DNA of 64,000 nucleotides from Balaenoptera acutorostrata. Taxonomy: Eukaryota > Chordata > Mammalia > Artiodactyla > Balaenopteridae. The notes beneath the pieces were generated by a model. It worked only from the letters and a program-made list of their open reading frames with translations, was not told where the DNA came from and made no database searches. The position numbers and the translations under genes are program-made. The stretch spans positions 3,224,001-3,288,000 of the forward strand of contig NC_080067.1 in NCBI RefSeq assembly GCF_949987535.1, read 5' to 3'. Below, in pieces: positions 11,371-22,739 of this stretch (the stretch's first letter is position 1; each line of letters opens with the position of its first letter).

Positions 11371-11725
11371 TGCACCCTGAGGGGATTCAGGATGGAGAGA
11401 AACAGGATGCTGGCCCTAGATAGTTAAGTTGCCTATCAAAGGAATGATTTCAATGAATTCAGACTTTGCATCTTCCCATACACAGAAAAGCACTAAATTC
11501 GTTAACTTGAGATGTCTACTTTTCTTAAATTAACAGTAATCTTTAGATGTTCTGACTACCCGATTTTTGTTGCAAAAACTCCTCTATACCCTGGCTCGTC
11601 CCTAACCTCCTTAGAGCAGTCCCTCAGAGATATCTGAGGCTGTCTTCTGGGCTTAAGTCCTCAGAAAGTCTGCCAAATAAAGCATAATTCTCAGTTTTGG
11701 GGTTGTGCATTTTTTTCAGTCGACA
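11371..11725 (+). mobile_element. 3' LTR of the ERV1 remnant
   Basis: It begins near tgcaccctgagggg. It contains a TATA-like 'ctctataccctgg' near 11582, 'ctgaggctgtcttctgggct' in R, a polyadenylation signal AATAAA in 'gccaaataaagcat' near 11675, and ends 'tttcagtcgaca' (CA terminus at 11725). The R/U5 text matches the solo LTR at 28249-28734, so the two belong to related ERV1 groups. The left end is uncertain by a few bases. Confidence 0.65.
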
Positions 11726-13429
11726 AAAGTTACTGCCCCCGCCACTCTGTTTTTCCCCTTTCACCTAGATGCAAAAAATTATAAGTCCTTAGGGGATAAA
11801 GAAGCCACAAGAGGGGTGAAGCCAGAGTCCCAGAATAGCTGCATGAAGGAACATAGCCACTATTACACCGCAGCCAAGAACAACTTCCCTGCACTGTTCT
11901 TTGTGCCAGTATTTTGGGATCTGTTTGTTACTACAACTTACCTTGACTAACCAAAACAACTGGATTCACAGCCAGGATTCACATTTAGAATACTCTTGGT
12001 CTGGTGGATTAGGAGTTCTCACAATAAAACAAACAAGAAATTTTCAATTAATGAAAGGTCCAGCTTAGCCGTCCAGCTTCACATCTCCATATAGTGTCTC
12101 TCTTGAGCTGAAGTTTCCTCCAATATTGTTCATTCTGCACAGCTCCCAGGGATATGTGCTCCCCTCCTGTGTCCCGGACCTAATTTTCCTTAACACAGAC
12201 AGAACAGGGGGCTGAGTGTATGTATGCCATCAGATTTCTGATGCTAAGAATCCCCATAAAAGTATGCATGCATTTTATTAAGCATGAAAGCCCTGCAGAT
12301 ACTGAGTTTGGATTCTCTCCCATTTGGTTCCTGGTCTTGAGTGGTGAGTGCTATCTTGTTTCATCTGCCTGAGAGCAGTCTCACCCAAACATGCAGCTCC
12401 TTCAAAGACACACTCTAGTTTCCTGCTTCCGGGGGAATATAATTCCTCGTTCAACCCTCCCCACTGCTCTGGTCTGGGCACTCAGGACCTGTCTCCACTT
12501 TGGAGGATGGACTCACGTGTGAGTCAGAGGGGATTAAACGGCCCAGTAAATGACATGGCCATTCCCAGCTCCAGTAGCAACCATCACCCATTTTCTAATG
12601 TGTTCCATCTGTGAAGCCAGAGATTATTAATATCACAATGTGCAATGTTAATAAAGTTGTGCCTCAAGAGTGAGTCCGTCTAGCTAAGGGCACTGCCAGA
12701 AATGTCCTCACAATATAGGTGGGATAAAACTACCCAAGCTTCACCTTATAGCTTGTAGGAATCCACAAAGGGGCTCGCTCTTTCTCTCTAGCTCCTTCGT
12801 CAAAATTTCAGATCTGCTTGGCCATAAAACAAAAACTGTCCGTGATGGAATTGTTTGGTTTGACTACAGATTAATTAATAACCTAAAAAGTATCAACTAT
12901 TTAGCAATCACAGGCTTTAAGTGAAATGTAGGAACCCAAACTGTGTAGCATTTCTGTAGCATGTCATCAATGACAATGCTAAATCAAGGTTGCTTTTTCA
13001 GTGTACAATACTTTGGAAGAAAATGGCAAAATCTGAATTTCATCACCCAAGGCAAGTCCTCCTGTCCTCAGACTTTTAGAAAAGTTAAGATTTCCCAAAC
13101 GCCAGATATGGTAGAGTCAAATGACCTCCAAGCCAATGTATAGCTGTGTCAATGATTTGAAGATAGCGGAGGAGACTCAGCTATCAACAGACAATGCAAA
13201 TTTGCAGGCAAGTTTGGATGCATTAAGTAACTGCCCAAGACCAGTCTGAAAGTCACTTAGGCTTTAGTGCATTCCTAGCAACGACAAGCTAAGATCACAA
13301 CCCACTTTGCTAAAAAGAGTAGCTTCATAATGTCCTATTAACATCCAGGAATAAAAACCCTGAAATCTCATAACCAACAATATGGAGGAAGCCATTATCT
13401 GAGGTTTAAGCAACTGCGTCGTGCTATTT
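11726..13429. other. Gene-free single-copy sequence
   Basis: No convincing exon, RNA gene or repeat with ends. Short frames (for example 12348-12614) have no recognisable similarity. An AATAAA near 12650 suggests a possible old LTR or 3'UTR trace, but nothing else supports it. Confidence 0.35.
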
Positions 13430-13720
13430 TAATTATGCATCACAGGCAAACTGTGATTGTGTCTTTGCCAGTATTTTATTAGAATGTCAATTCAATTGAA
13501 TTACATCCCATGGGAAAGATTAGCATGGATTTTAGTACGGATGTGTGAAAGCGTTGCTGTGCTCAGGCCAACTTTTAAAAGTTGTGTGCTAATTAGAGTG
13601 AAAATGGAAAGAGAAGTGTGAGCGACGCAGATCCAAGAAATCTATAGCCGTTCTTCGCTCCGTTCCATGGTAATTCTCATTGTGTTTGCAAATGGTACAA
13701 ACTGAACACAAAGCCTGCCA
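13430..13720. promoter_or_regulatory. Candidate conserved non-coding regulatory block
   Basis: Low-repeat, AT-rich DNA with transcription-factor-like motifs: a perfect 14-bp palindrome aattcaattgaatt (13489-13502), a homeodomain-type 'gctaattag' near 13590, and several retained CpGs ('agcgacgcag', 'accgcaccg') that would decay in neutral AT-rich DNA. It lies about 1 kb upstream of CpG island A. This is inference from composition only. Confidence 0.3.
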
Positions 13721-13844
13721 GACATCAACACCGCACCGTGAGCATTAGGAGAGGATAAAAGGGATCTGGGATGAGGAAATGTATGTTCAGACATCAACTC
13801 CTCATGAATCAAATTGTTTAATCTCTCTCAGAAGAAACTTAGGA

Positions 13845-13995
13845 TAGCAGACTTAGAGATCTGGGGTCACCTGTGGTTAACACCCACATTTTACTGAAGA
13901 AACAGATGCAGAAAAACGGGGTCACCTGACAAGCAAATGAGTGGCAGAGAAAAGGTCCCAGGTCTCCCAAAAGTCATTCCAAGACCCTCCTTTTC
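13845..13995 (-). repeat. MIR SINE, antisense
   Basis: Diverged reverse-complement MIR text: 'cattttactgaagaaacag', 'ggggtcacctgacaagc', 'gagtggcagagaaaaggtcc', 'aggtctccc'. Only the core and 3' half are recognisable. Confidence 0.5.
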
Positions 13996-14639
13996 TGGTT
14001 TCATTATAATAGTTTCTAGACAGTGCTCCAACACTTTACATTTTGTCTTTTTTTTCCTGTTTTTTGAAACCTGTAATTAAGGGGAAAATCTGAGTATATA
14101 ATACAAGCAGATGATTACTATCTTTGGCCAAGTAAAAATAGGACCAAGTAAAGGAAATGGGTAAAAAGAGGGGAGAGATGTATTGGTAAAATCTTTTTTT
14201 TTTTTCCCCCAGAGCAAACAACGCTTATAGGGGTTACTGGTCTTTGCAAACTAGCTGAGTCAGGCCTCTAGGAAAAGGCTGTGAGCTGCTTTGTCTGCGG
14301 CCCTCCAGCTCGTGCAGTCTCCTTTGTTTTTAATCCTTGGTGTCTTCAGGATTTATCCCTGGCTGCCCAAATGAAAATTATAATCACTTCGGAAAAACTC
14401 AAAATAGGATCCCTTCCTTTGTGACGACTGGAAAATTAAGTGGCCATCCGATGATGCTTTCAAAGTTAAAGGGGGGAGCGGAATCAGCTACCCTCGTGGA
14501 TAATCCAGCCTTTGTACTCTCCCCAGCCACCGACCCCAGGAGAGAGGGGAATTTAGTTGGGGGGCGCGGGGTGAGGGGAGGTGGAGTTGGGCCAGGGGAA
14601 GAGAAACTTCTGTTTTTAGAAATACACTCGAGATGTGCC

Positions 14640-15790
14640 GCTGTTCCGACCACAAGCTCCAGCAACTCCCTTCCCCCGCCCCCAGCTCCCCGCCCCCGAC
14701 CCGGGACCGCAATCCGCAGCCCGAAGCCCAGGTGGGAGCCCTCCCCCCTGCTGCGCCGGTCCCGGCAAAGGCCTAGTGACCAGGTGAATGGTAGGTAGGT
14801 ACAGGGGGATCTTGGAGATCGGAATCGCCAGCCAGCCGGGCTGGGCGCGCACGGGTGAAGTCAGGCCCGCGGAAAATACCTCCCGCTAGCGGCCGCTGGT
14901 TTTGAAAGCCCAGGGGCATTAAAGCGAAACTTGGCGACTCAGAAAGCCTCCGCGTGACTGTCGCCAGTCTTTGCTAACACCCGTCCCCCACTGCGCGACT
15001 CTCCGGCCCCTTTTGCCCCTCCCCTGCCCATCCCACCCCGGCTCGGGGTTCCTGAGTTTCCGGGGCCACCCTTCCCTCCCCCGCCCCTGGGTCCTGAGCC
15101 CCCGGGGTTCCCCAGCCCCGTGCCTCCCCTGGTCCCGGGATGGGGAGGAGGAGCGCTCTCTCCACCCCTGTCCTAGGTTCGGGCTCCGGGCTCGGCGCAT
15201 CTCCCACCCTCTCGGCCCCAGGCACCGGCCCGTGTGGCCCCCACCCCCTCGCCCATCTCTCCTCCCTCCCCCCGCCCCTCCCCTCCCCCCGGGCCGTCCC
15301 CGCAGCCCGCCGGCGCCCGCCCTTCCTCTGCCGCGGGGTCACTCGGGGACAGGCGCCGCCGGCCCTCCCGCGGCAGAGCCCAACCAGAACGCCGCGCGAC
15401 CCCGGAGCCCCGGCCCGTCCCCGCCGAGAGCGGACCCCGGCGGCCGCGATTCCGCGGAGGGGAGCGCGCCGTGCCCTTGGCGGCGGGGACGCCGGGGACG
15501 CGCCCAGGGCGCCGGGGGCGGAGCGGGCGCGGGCGCGGGCGGAGGGGCGTCGGGGGCCTCCAGGGCCGGGAATCGCGCGGCTCGTGCGCGGTGCGCACCC
15601 CGTGCGGGTCCTGCCCTGAAGCTCCCGGAGCCCCCGCCCCGGTCCTGCGGCCCCTAGAGGCTCGGTGTCACCCTCCTCCACGCGCGTCGGCCACCCTGGG
15701 CGCAGCGCCGCCGGGCGCCGCCGAGGCCAACCAGGCCGGTGGACCCATCTCCCCTGAGCGGGCGCCGGACTCCAGGGCTCCAAGCCCCCA
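14640..15790. promoter_or_regulatory. CpG island A
   Basis: About 1.15 kb of strongly GC-rich, CpG-dense DNA with many GC boxes (gggcgg/ccgccc), densest at 15290-15730. The long frames through it on both strands (for example 14974-15783 minus, 269 codons, and 15234-15893 plus, 219 codons) are low-complexity Pro/Arg/Gly/Ala strings expected from GC-rich DNA and are not called as genes. No TATA box or convincing donor was found, so direction of transcription is unknown. It could be a TATA-less promoter, an orphan island or a distal regulatory island. An old L1 abuts its right edge. Confidence 0.8.
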
Positions 15791-16498
15791 GCACTTTTTT
15801 TTCTTTTTTAAGGTAAATGTTATTGAGAGCTCCCACACTCTCCCGAGCAGACCACCATGCAGTCGTTTCAACGTCAATTTTATTATAGTCTGAAGTGTGT
15901 ATAAAAGGCGCACCGTGCCCAGCTGGACGAATGTTCCCGAACTGCACATACCTGTGTAAACAGCAGCCAGACCAAAACACAGAACAGGACCAGCAGCCTC
16001 GAGGCCCCCTCAGCTCCTTGTAGCAGCTGCCCGGCCACCCACCTGCGGCGACCTCTGTCCTTATTTCTAACACTGAGAGTTTTGCCAGTTTTCATGTTTT
16101 ACATACACATGATCATAGACTGTGTGCTCTTCCGTGTGTGGTTTCTTCTCACTCAACAACGTATCATCATGTTAGTGAGATTCATGCCTGTTTTTGCCTC
16201 TGGTTGAGGGTTCTCATTTCTGTATAGTATTTCCTTGTATGGATGTACCACAATGTGTTCATCTATTCTATTTTCCGGGAAATTTGGGTAGCTTCCAGTT
16301 CAGAGGTTATTACAGAAAGTGCTGGTGTGAACATTCTAGTACGTGTCTTTCGGTGACATGTTTGCACTTCTCTGGATACATACCTAGGAATGGAATTGCT
16401 GGGGCATAAGAAGGCTTTTATGTTTGGTGTCGTGAAACATAGCCAAAGAGATTTCCAAAGTGCTGGACCTCTCACCAGCAATGCGTGAGAATTCCTGG
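15785..16498 (-). mobile_element. Old L1 3' fragment, antisense, at the edge of CpG island A
   Basis: It starts with a T-rich tract (15796-15811, the complement of a poly-A tail). It continues as reverse-complement L1M 3' text ('ttattgagagctcccac', 'ttttattatagtc') and then the ORF2 C-terminal region ('ctgtatagtatttccttg', 'tatggatgtaccac', 'tacctaggaatggaattgc'). A 10-bp match gggctccaag at 15775-15784 and 16499-16508 could be its TSD. The early part is unusually CpG-rich for an L1, perhaps through protection or gene conversion near the island. Confidence 0.6.
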
Positions 16499-16504
16499 GG
16501 GCTC

Positions 16505-16770
16505 CAAGACCAAGGATTTATGGAGGACCTACTGTGTGCAGTGAGCAGAATACACTGAGGCCCTATGCTGGAGGAGTTCCAGCAGAGAGACAGTATGCAC
16601 AATGACAAATACCTAGACGAGCTAATGCCGGATGGTGGTTAAGTGTTGAGAAAACAGTAAAACTGGGCCATGCCGTAGGGGAGGGCACTTCAACTGGGCT
16701 GGTCAGAGAGGCCTCTGTGAGGAGGTGACCACTGAGTCCAGACCTCAAAGCCAAGAAGCAACTCTGCATG
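16505..16770 (+). repeat. L2 fragment
   Basis: It shows the L2 pattern 'ggaggacctactgtgtgcag', a central 'ggtggttaagtgttg', and 'ggtcagagaggcctctgtgagg' with 'gaggtgaccactgag'. It is ancient and immobile. Confidence 0.6.
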
Positions 16771-17234
16771 GAGACAGGCCACAGGCACAAAGGCGCCCCG
16801 ACTCTCTCCCTCCTTTTTCTGCTTCCAGGTGACTGGGTTCCCTGGACTTGGGGGACCAGGTGGCAGTTTCCAAGGTCCTCACGTTCACAGCACTGCTGGC
16901 TGGGCAGGAAAGGCCCAGGAAAGGCCCTGGCTGGACCACCCGTCTCTCCTGGCCTCTAAACTCCCAGCCACTTCTCTCCCAGGTCAGTTCCACCCTCGGC
17001 TGGATAATTAATGCTCATTATGCTTTATGCCTGCACTCCACATTTTGCCAAGTACTTTACCACTTGAAAAAATATTTCTGACTTCCAGTCATGGATTAGG
17101 CAGCCTGGTGTGAGACACACGTGGAGTTCCCACAAAGGAAACAGACAGCACGAAAACATTAACATGACCAAGGCCAAAGGGCAAGTCAGGGAAAGATCAA
17201 AGGCAGCTCTGGGCAGTTCCCCCCCACCCTCCAG
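16771..17234. other. Single-copy stretch, nothing recognised
   Basis: Moderately GC-rich with three overlapping frames of 60-77 codons on the + strand near 16770-17080, but without any recognisable domain. It is not called as a gene. Confidence 0.3.
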
Positions 17235-17440
17235 TCGCTGAGCTGAGAGCTTTTACACAGTGCCCTTTATTTCCCGCAACAAACCTGTCAAGTGGGCAGC
17301 ATTAGATCCATTTAACACATAAGGAAACTGAGGCATTTACCTAACTCACCTATAGTCATTTAGAGGAATCCAGATACAAACCCAGGATTGTCTGACTTTG
17401 AAATCCAGTGTCTCAAGTCTGGTTCCCTAGAAACAGAGTC
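17235..17440 (-). repeat. MIR SINE, antisense
   Basis: Reverse-complement MIR core: 'catttaacacataaggaaac', 'tgaggcatttacctaactc', 'aaacccaggattgtctgac'. Confidence 0.7.
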
Positions 17441-17493
17441 TATGACCAAGATTCCTGTTGAAGCAATTTTTGTAGGAAGTGCTTTCAAGAGAA

Positions 17494-18231
17494 GAGGAGG
17501 AACACCGCTGGTGGAATGTAAGTTGGTGCAGCCGCTATGGAAAACAGTATGGAGGTTCCTCAGAAAACTAAAAATAGAGTTACCATATGATCCAGCAGTT
17601 TCACTCCAGGGAATGTATACAGACAAAACTGTAATTCAAAAAGATACATGCACCCCTATGTTCATAGCAGCACTATTCACAATAACCAAGGCATGGAAAC
17701 AACCTAAATGTCCATTGACAGATGAATGGGTAAAGAAGATGTGATACATATATACAATGGAATATTACTCAGCCATGCAAAAGAATGAAATAATGCCATT
17801 TGCAGCAACATGGATGCAATTAGAGATTATCATACTAGGTGAAGTACGTCAGACAGAGAAAGACAAATACCATATGATATCACTTATATGTGGAATCTAA
17901 AATATGACACAAACAAACTTAGCAGAAACAGACTCACAGACATAGAGAACAGACTTGTGGTTGCCAAGGGGGAGGGAGGGGAGGGGAGAGATGGAGTGGG
18001 AGATTGGTATTAGCAGATGCAAACTGTTACATATAGAATGGATAGACAACAAGGTCTACCATATAGCACAGGGCGCTGCTATATTCACTGTCCTATGATA
18101 AACCATAATGGAAAAGAATATGAAAAAAAGATTGTATATATATGTATAACTGAATCACTTTACTGTACAGCAGAAATTAACATAACATTGTAAATCAACT
18201 AAACTTCAATAAAATAAATTTTTAAAAAATA
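17494..18231 (+). mobile_element. L1 3' end, 5'-truncated
   Basis: The C-terminal part of ORF2 can be read from about 17494 to 17744 (residues such as [12 protein letters not shown] and AALFTITKAWKQPKCP, stop at 17742-17744). The L1 3'UTR follows ('catatgatatcacttatatg', 'aatctaaaatatgac', 'cactttactgtac') with a final A-rich tail. This is the cetartiodactyl L1 type also seen at 24617, 39642, 42406 and 57735. It is truncated at the 5' side and cannot move. Confidence 0.9.
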
Positions 18232-19988
18232 TTAGAACAGTGGAAAAATGTAAATGTTTTATGGTTGTTTGAATTAACCATGTGGTCTGAAAAATGTTAG
18301 GAATAAATATCACTTCTTTTAAAAAAACATGCAAAACAAACACTTCTTCAATTACAAATAATTTTTAATTACAAACATTTTTAATGGTGAGTAGAAAATC
18401 AGGAAATATTCAACATTACAATCACCGCCAAGGCCATCTGACCTTAGAGAGTGGGTGAAGGGACAGGTGGCCTATTCTGGTTTTTTTGGTCTGTTTGTTC
18501 TAATAGTGTTTATTGTTCAATGTAACACTGGTTAACTATAGTGTTCAGGCTGAATTTCCTGAAGTGATCGTAGGAGATAATCCATTAAAGTATTGGTTGC
18601 CCACAGGAAAAAGTATTTGGATTTATAATTGGCCAAGGTTACACCACAAAGTAGATAATTTATAATGCAATTAATCCAGCCCTGACCTTGGTCTCTAGAC
18701 TCTTCATAAATCTAGCTAGCCATAGAAGAATGACCAAATGACAACTTTGACTCTAATTCCAATTTTCTATTGAATTGAGTTAGTATTAGAGCACAATGAT
18801 ATTTCCCATTTCATTTAGTATGCAAAACTTTCCTGATTTGATTTCCTGCGATTAAATTAGTGGTTAATTCTGTTAAAAACCTCTTGAGGAATATTGAAAA
18901 GAAGGCATTGAACATATAAATTTTATGAAAGCACTGTTTAAATTATGAGACATATTTCCTGTTAAATTTATTTAAATACCCCATTTAGCAAACAAGGTAC
19001 CTATTCTTTAGAAGTATCTTTTCTCCTCAAATAAGGGTGATTTGAAAATTAATGGAAAATATATTTTTAAATTTACATTTCCTCATTGCTTTTCAACCTA
19101 AAATTCAGGCAGCAGGCTTTTAATGCAAATGTGTGTGTGTTTATGTGTATGTATATGTAACACGATAAATAGAGATCTAAATATTTTCATCGATTTTCCT
19201 GCATGGGGTTATTTTCCCTGTAAGAAAGCATGGTTTATATCAGTTTTTCTGATATAAATTAATTAAATATATACAATTAATTTAAATATAGACTGTTTTG
19301 AAACTGTTACCCTTTTGATAAGTTCATAAATGCAGTAGACAATGATATACCATAAAGTACAATTTGTCAGCTTTTAAGATATGGGCTAAATTTGCTGGTT
19401 CAGATTTGGGCATAGATAAGAAACCTGAATATTTAAGTAAGACCTACTCCAGTTTTACAGTTACCCAGAGATTTAAATAAGGCGGGATGATTGTCTATTG
19501 CAGCTCATAATAATGCTCTTAAATTTAGAGCTCCAAATACCCTCACTCACCAGTAGGCATGCTTCTCAAAGCTCCAGACTGAGAAACTGCAGCTGTGTTT
19601 ATGCGGTAATTTAGAGCCCCTATTACATATGCAAGCAACCAGCCTCCATGGCTCAATCACAATGCATTCATTTTGCTTTTTTTGTACCAAAGAAATAAAA
19701 TCAGAGAACTATATAGCATTATGACCAGCTTTAAAAAAAATCACAAAAATCAGGAGATTGAAAATTATAGTCCCACAAAAAACCACAAATCTTTTCCATT
19801 CCCTATTAAATAAAGTTCACAACAGAAATTCCAGATATATGTAGTTAAGGTGTGGTAGTCAGCTCAGCAAACATTTATTAAGGCAAAAAACCCATGTTAC
19901 TTTCATAAGAGAAATTAAAACATGAATTAGGCAGGCCTGTTACCTTGAGGATCTTGAAGCCTAATAGACGATATTTGGAATCAAATAC
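18232..19988. other. AT-rich single-copy DNA, gene-free
   Basis: No exon, RNA gene or repeat with ends is seen. Many TTAATT/ATAAATTAATT motifs lie near 18640-19470 and the region lacks transposon sequence for over 1.7 kb, so conserved non-coding elements are possible. Confidence 0.35.
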
Positions 19989-20033
19989 TGTGTGTGTGTG
20001 TGTGTGTGTGTGAGTGTGTGTGTGCACACACAT
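19989..20033. repeat. (TG)n microsatellite
   Basis: A TG run with a GAG interruption followed by 'gcacacacatgtgc', an inverted CA/TG arrangement. Confidence 0.9.
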
Positions 20034-20944
20034 GTGCATTATGCATGAATGCATAGGTAATATTCTTTATGGAGAACACCAATAAACAGACTCAGTTTGT
20101 TTCCAGATATAAATAAAATTCTGGACTATTTTCCTTTGGGGATATTACAGATCTGTGCAATTATATTACTTATGATTCATATAGCTACGATTTCTAAAGT
20201 ATCTGTTTACTGTCTAGATTCACAGTGACCCTAGTTCATCTCACTGTATAAAATAGCCAGATTCTGAAAAGTTGTGTAAAAATGTGCTTTTGTGTAAATG
20301 ACATGATATTTCAATAATACTTAATGGTTAACTCAAATTTAAATTTTTAAAACTCATTCTAATTTAGATATTTCTGTAAATCCGGGCTTTCTCATATTAT
20401 TTTTGCTTACCAAATATATGTGTACATGGGATGAGGAGAATGCATTGGCTTACTGCCAGAAAAATTTTATTCTGAAACATTCAAACACTTTTTAAAAGGT
20501 GCTATGGAGAAGTGAAACTGTTAATAATTATATTGGAACATAATAAAGGCTGTTTCCAGTTTACTCCTGGGTTACATTTCAGATGTTAAGATGATTGGGA
20601 TGCAGAGGTTTCTACGGGAAACAACCTTTTAACATGCTGGGTTTTCAAGAAAACCACACAAAAGCAATTCGTTTATCTAAGGTATGGCTCAGTAATAACT
20701 GTTCTTAAACTTTGTTTTCATCAACATTTGAGTGCTCCAGAGGAGGGAGATGGATCAACAGCCTTCTTATTCCTCCACTGCAGTCGTCAGGGGTGTCACA
20801 GTCTCGAAGTGCAGTGACTGCTAAGCCGGGGCTCCTGGGATGATGGGGAGGTGAGGGGGACGAAGACCTGAGGGGTAGGACAACTGAGCTGCACAGCCCG
20901 GAAGGTGCATCAGTGGTAAGGGACCTTTCGCTTTCTTTTCTAAC
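20034..20944. other. Single-copy AT-rich DNA, nothing recognised
   Basis: No gene, RNA or repeat that I can support. Confidence 0.3.
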
Positions 20945-21617
20945 CAGCTGTACTGCTAGTGTTACCGAATTGGTCGACTGGACTGCGCCAGGGTCCTAGC
21001 CCAGCCCAAGACCCCTTGCCTCAGCCAGAGAGGTTCTTTTTCTGGTGGGATTCGCACAACCAGTAAGGTAACCCGTGCTGAGACTGGAACGGCACAAGCT
21101 TTATTCAATGGCCAAAGGATGGAGAAACGAGAACCTAGTTCACAAATCAACTTCTCAACTCAATTCTGGCGGAGGCACCAAATCTGTAGGAGAGTCGGGG
21201 TAAAAGGGAGGGAATTGGAAAGAGTGAGAGGAATATTCATGAGTTATCCGAAAACAGGGGTGTGGTTTGGACTCGGAACTGATGCAACTCTCCTTTTCAG
21301 TCCTTGTAGGGACTTTTCCGGTTGTTGTCATGGCAACTGGCAACTGCCATGGCGCTGGTGTAATAAGCGCTCAAGGTCCACTGGAAGTCAAATGCTCTAC
21401 CTTCTTGGGCCTAGTAGGTTCTAACCAGTTGTTGTTTTTTTTCTCTTTGCAGCTTCCTCCTGAAACTTAGATAAGAGTGATTGGTTTCTATGTGAGGGAG
21501 GGACAGGGGTATGATTCTGGGGCAACAGCCTTGGTAACACTGTCACTGAGATCAATGAAAGGAAAAGAGACACCAAGTAGAATGACTTCATCTTATGCAC
21601 TCTCCAATCTCCTAACA
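20945..21617 (-). mobile_element. LTR of an endogenous retrovirus, antisense
   Basis: On the minus strand it starts near TGTTAGGAGATTGG (21617) and has LTR features: a polyadenylation signal AATAAA (complement of tttatt at 21100-21105), then a U5-like stretch with 'CACGGGTTACC' and 'CAAGGGGTCTTGG' ending around 20945-20950. No retroviral genes adjoin it, so it is probably a solo LTR. It differs from the two ERV1 LTR types elsewhere in the window, and the class is not certain. Confidence 0.5.
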
Positions 21618-21694
21618 ACTAGATAGATGATGATGGATGGATGATAGCTAGGAAGAAGCTTTTAGACTCATAGGAAAAGATAAAGGGATACGTG

Positions 21695-21940
21695 CAGTAT
21701 ACATCTGGTAGCTACAATCCTGATTTCAAAGTCAGACTACGTAAATTCTAATCTCTGATTTGCTACTTGGAATTTGCATGATTTGGGGCAAGTACTTAAA
21801 CCTCTCTAGGTTTCTGGTTCCCAATCAGAAAAAAATGGAGGTAATAATAGTACTGAATTCACAGGATGTGGTAAATGAGATAATCCCTGTAAAGGGATGA
21901 GCCCAAGTTAAGAACCTAGGAAACTCTCAATAATTACAGT
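21695..21940 (+). repeat. MIR SINE
   Basis: MIR core in sense: 'gggcaagtacttaaacctct', 'ggaggtaataatagtactg', 'aatgagataatccctgtaaa', then 'ctctcaataattac'. Confidence 0.7.
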
Positions 21941-22019
21941 GGCAGCGGCAGCAATGTTTTCATGGCATGTAGTTGAAGGCTGCAGGGATATGGAGAAAAG
22001 CATATTCCAATTTAACTGG

Positions 22020-22255
22020 ATCAGTTCCAGTTTAACTAGATTTGTTACCTTGCCTAGGTCATTCAATTTCCTTGGGTCTCAGTTTCCTCAGATAAAATAT
22101 GGGGGTAGGTCTAGATAAACTAGTGCTTCTCAAATTTCACTGTGCATAGAATCACCTGAGGATATTGTTTAAAACGTAGATTTTGGTTCAACAGCTCTGA
22201 GGGGGTGGGGATGGGAGCTAAGATACTGCACTTCCAACAAGTTTCCAGAACGACC
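22020..22255 (+). repeat. MIR core followed by a MER20-type hAT element
   Basis: About 22025-22110 is MIR-like ('ggtctcagtttcctcag'). From about 22120 the text becomes MER20-like: 'gtgcttctcaaatttcactg', 'agaatcacctgagg', 'ttccaacaagtttcc'. MER20 is a small non-autonomous hAT-Charlie element. Confidence 0.55.
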
Positions 22256-22677
22256 TGCTGCCGGCCTGTGTATCACACCTGGTAGCAAAGGTGTAGGTGG
22301 CATCTGGCAGGAGTTTCTTCCAGCTTTGCAACTGTACTTTATAATTATGATCGTGGCCCGTTTTGTACATAAAGAAGGGATCAAGGACGCAGGTTCACTT
22401 GAGAGGAAAACCAGGACAACCAGGGTATTATGTCTCTAGACTTCCATTGGATCTTGGTAAGGAAGGCTAAGACAAAGCTGAAGGGTTGGGAGGGCGTTGG
22501 CTGATGAAAAAGTTTGGCCAAGGGGGATTTTCCTGATGTGGTCCTCAGCACAGAGGCAATTTAAGAAGTGGAAGTAAAGAGGCAGAGAGGCTTGAGGGAA
22601 CTGAAGGTGGGAGATTTCTTTTTGCTTAATTCTGGAAGGCATCATGGCATGGTAATGAAGAGTGAGAATTTTTGTTT

Positions 22678-22682
22678 AGTGT

Positions 22683-22729
<47 letters not shown>
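22678..22729. repeat. (GT)n microsatellite
   Basis: An almost uninterrupted run of about 25 GT units with one TTT near the start. The purity suggests length polymorphism. Confidence 0.93.
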
Positions 22730-22731
<2 letters not shown>

Positions 22732-22739
22732 ATCAACCA

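Larger units (their letters stand above)
5880..11725 (+). mobile_element. Decayed ERV1-class provirus remnant (internal region plus 3' LTR)
   Basis: The AT-rich text at about 6250-7630, 8490-8690 and 9400-11370 reads as one continuous, heavily mutated gammaretrovirus-like (ERV1) internal region of a type I know from other placental mammals, ending in an LTR. No long gag, pol or env frame survives. The clearest coding trace is the transmembrane/tail part of env near 10440-10770. No 5' LTR was found, so the copy is truncated or rearranged on the left. It is interrupted by a retro-insertion (7646-8473), a SINE (8691-9003) and a hAT element (10887-11128). The left boundary is uncertain by several hundred bases. 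Confidence 0.6.

Noticed and set aside
14974..15893. Frames of 141-269 codons in CpG island A
   Set aside because: Same reason: GC-rich sequence opens several frames at once, and none has a recognisable protein pattern.
17388..17744. Apparent protein with KQPKCP-type residues
   Set aside because: This is the C-terminal end of L1 ORF2, not a host gene. The same applies to frames near 16263, 33333 and 56598.
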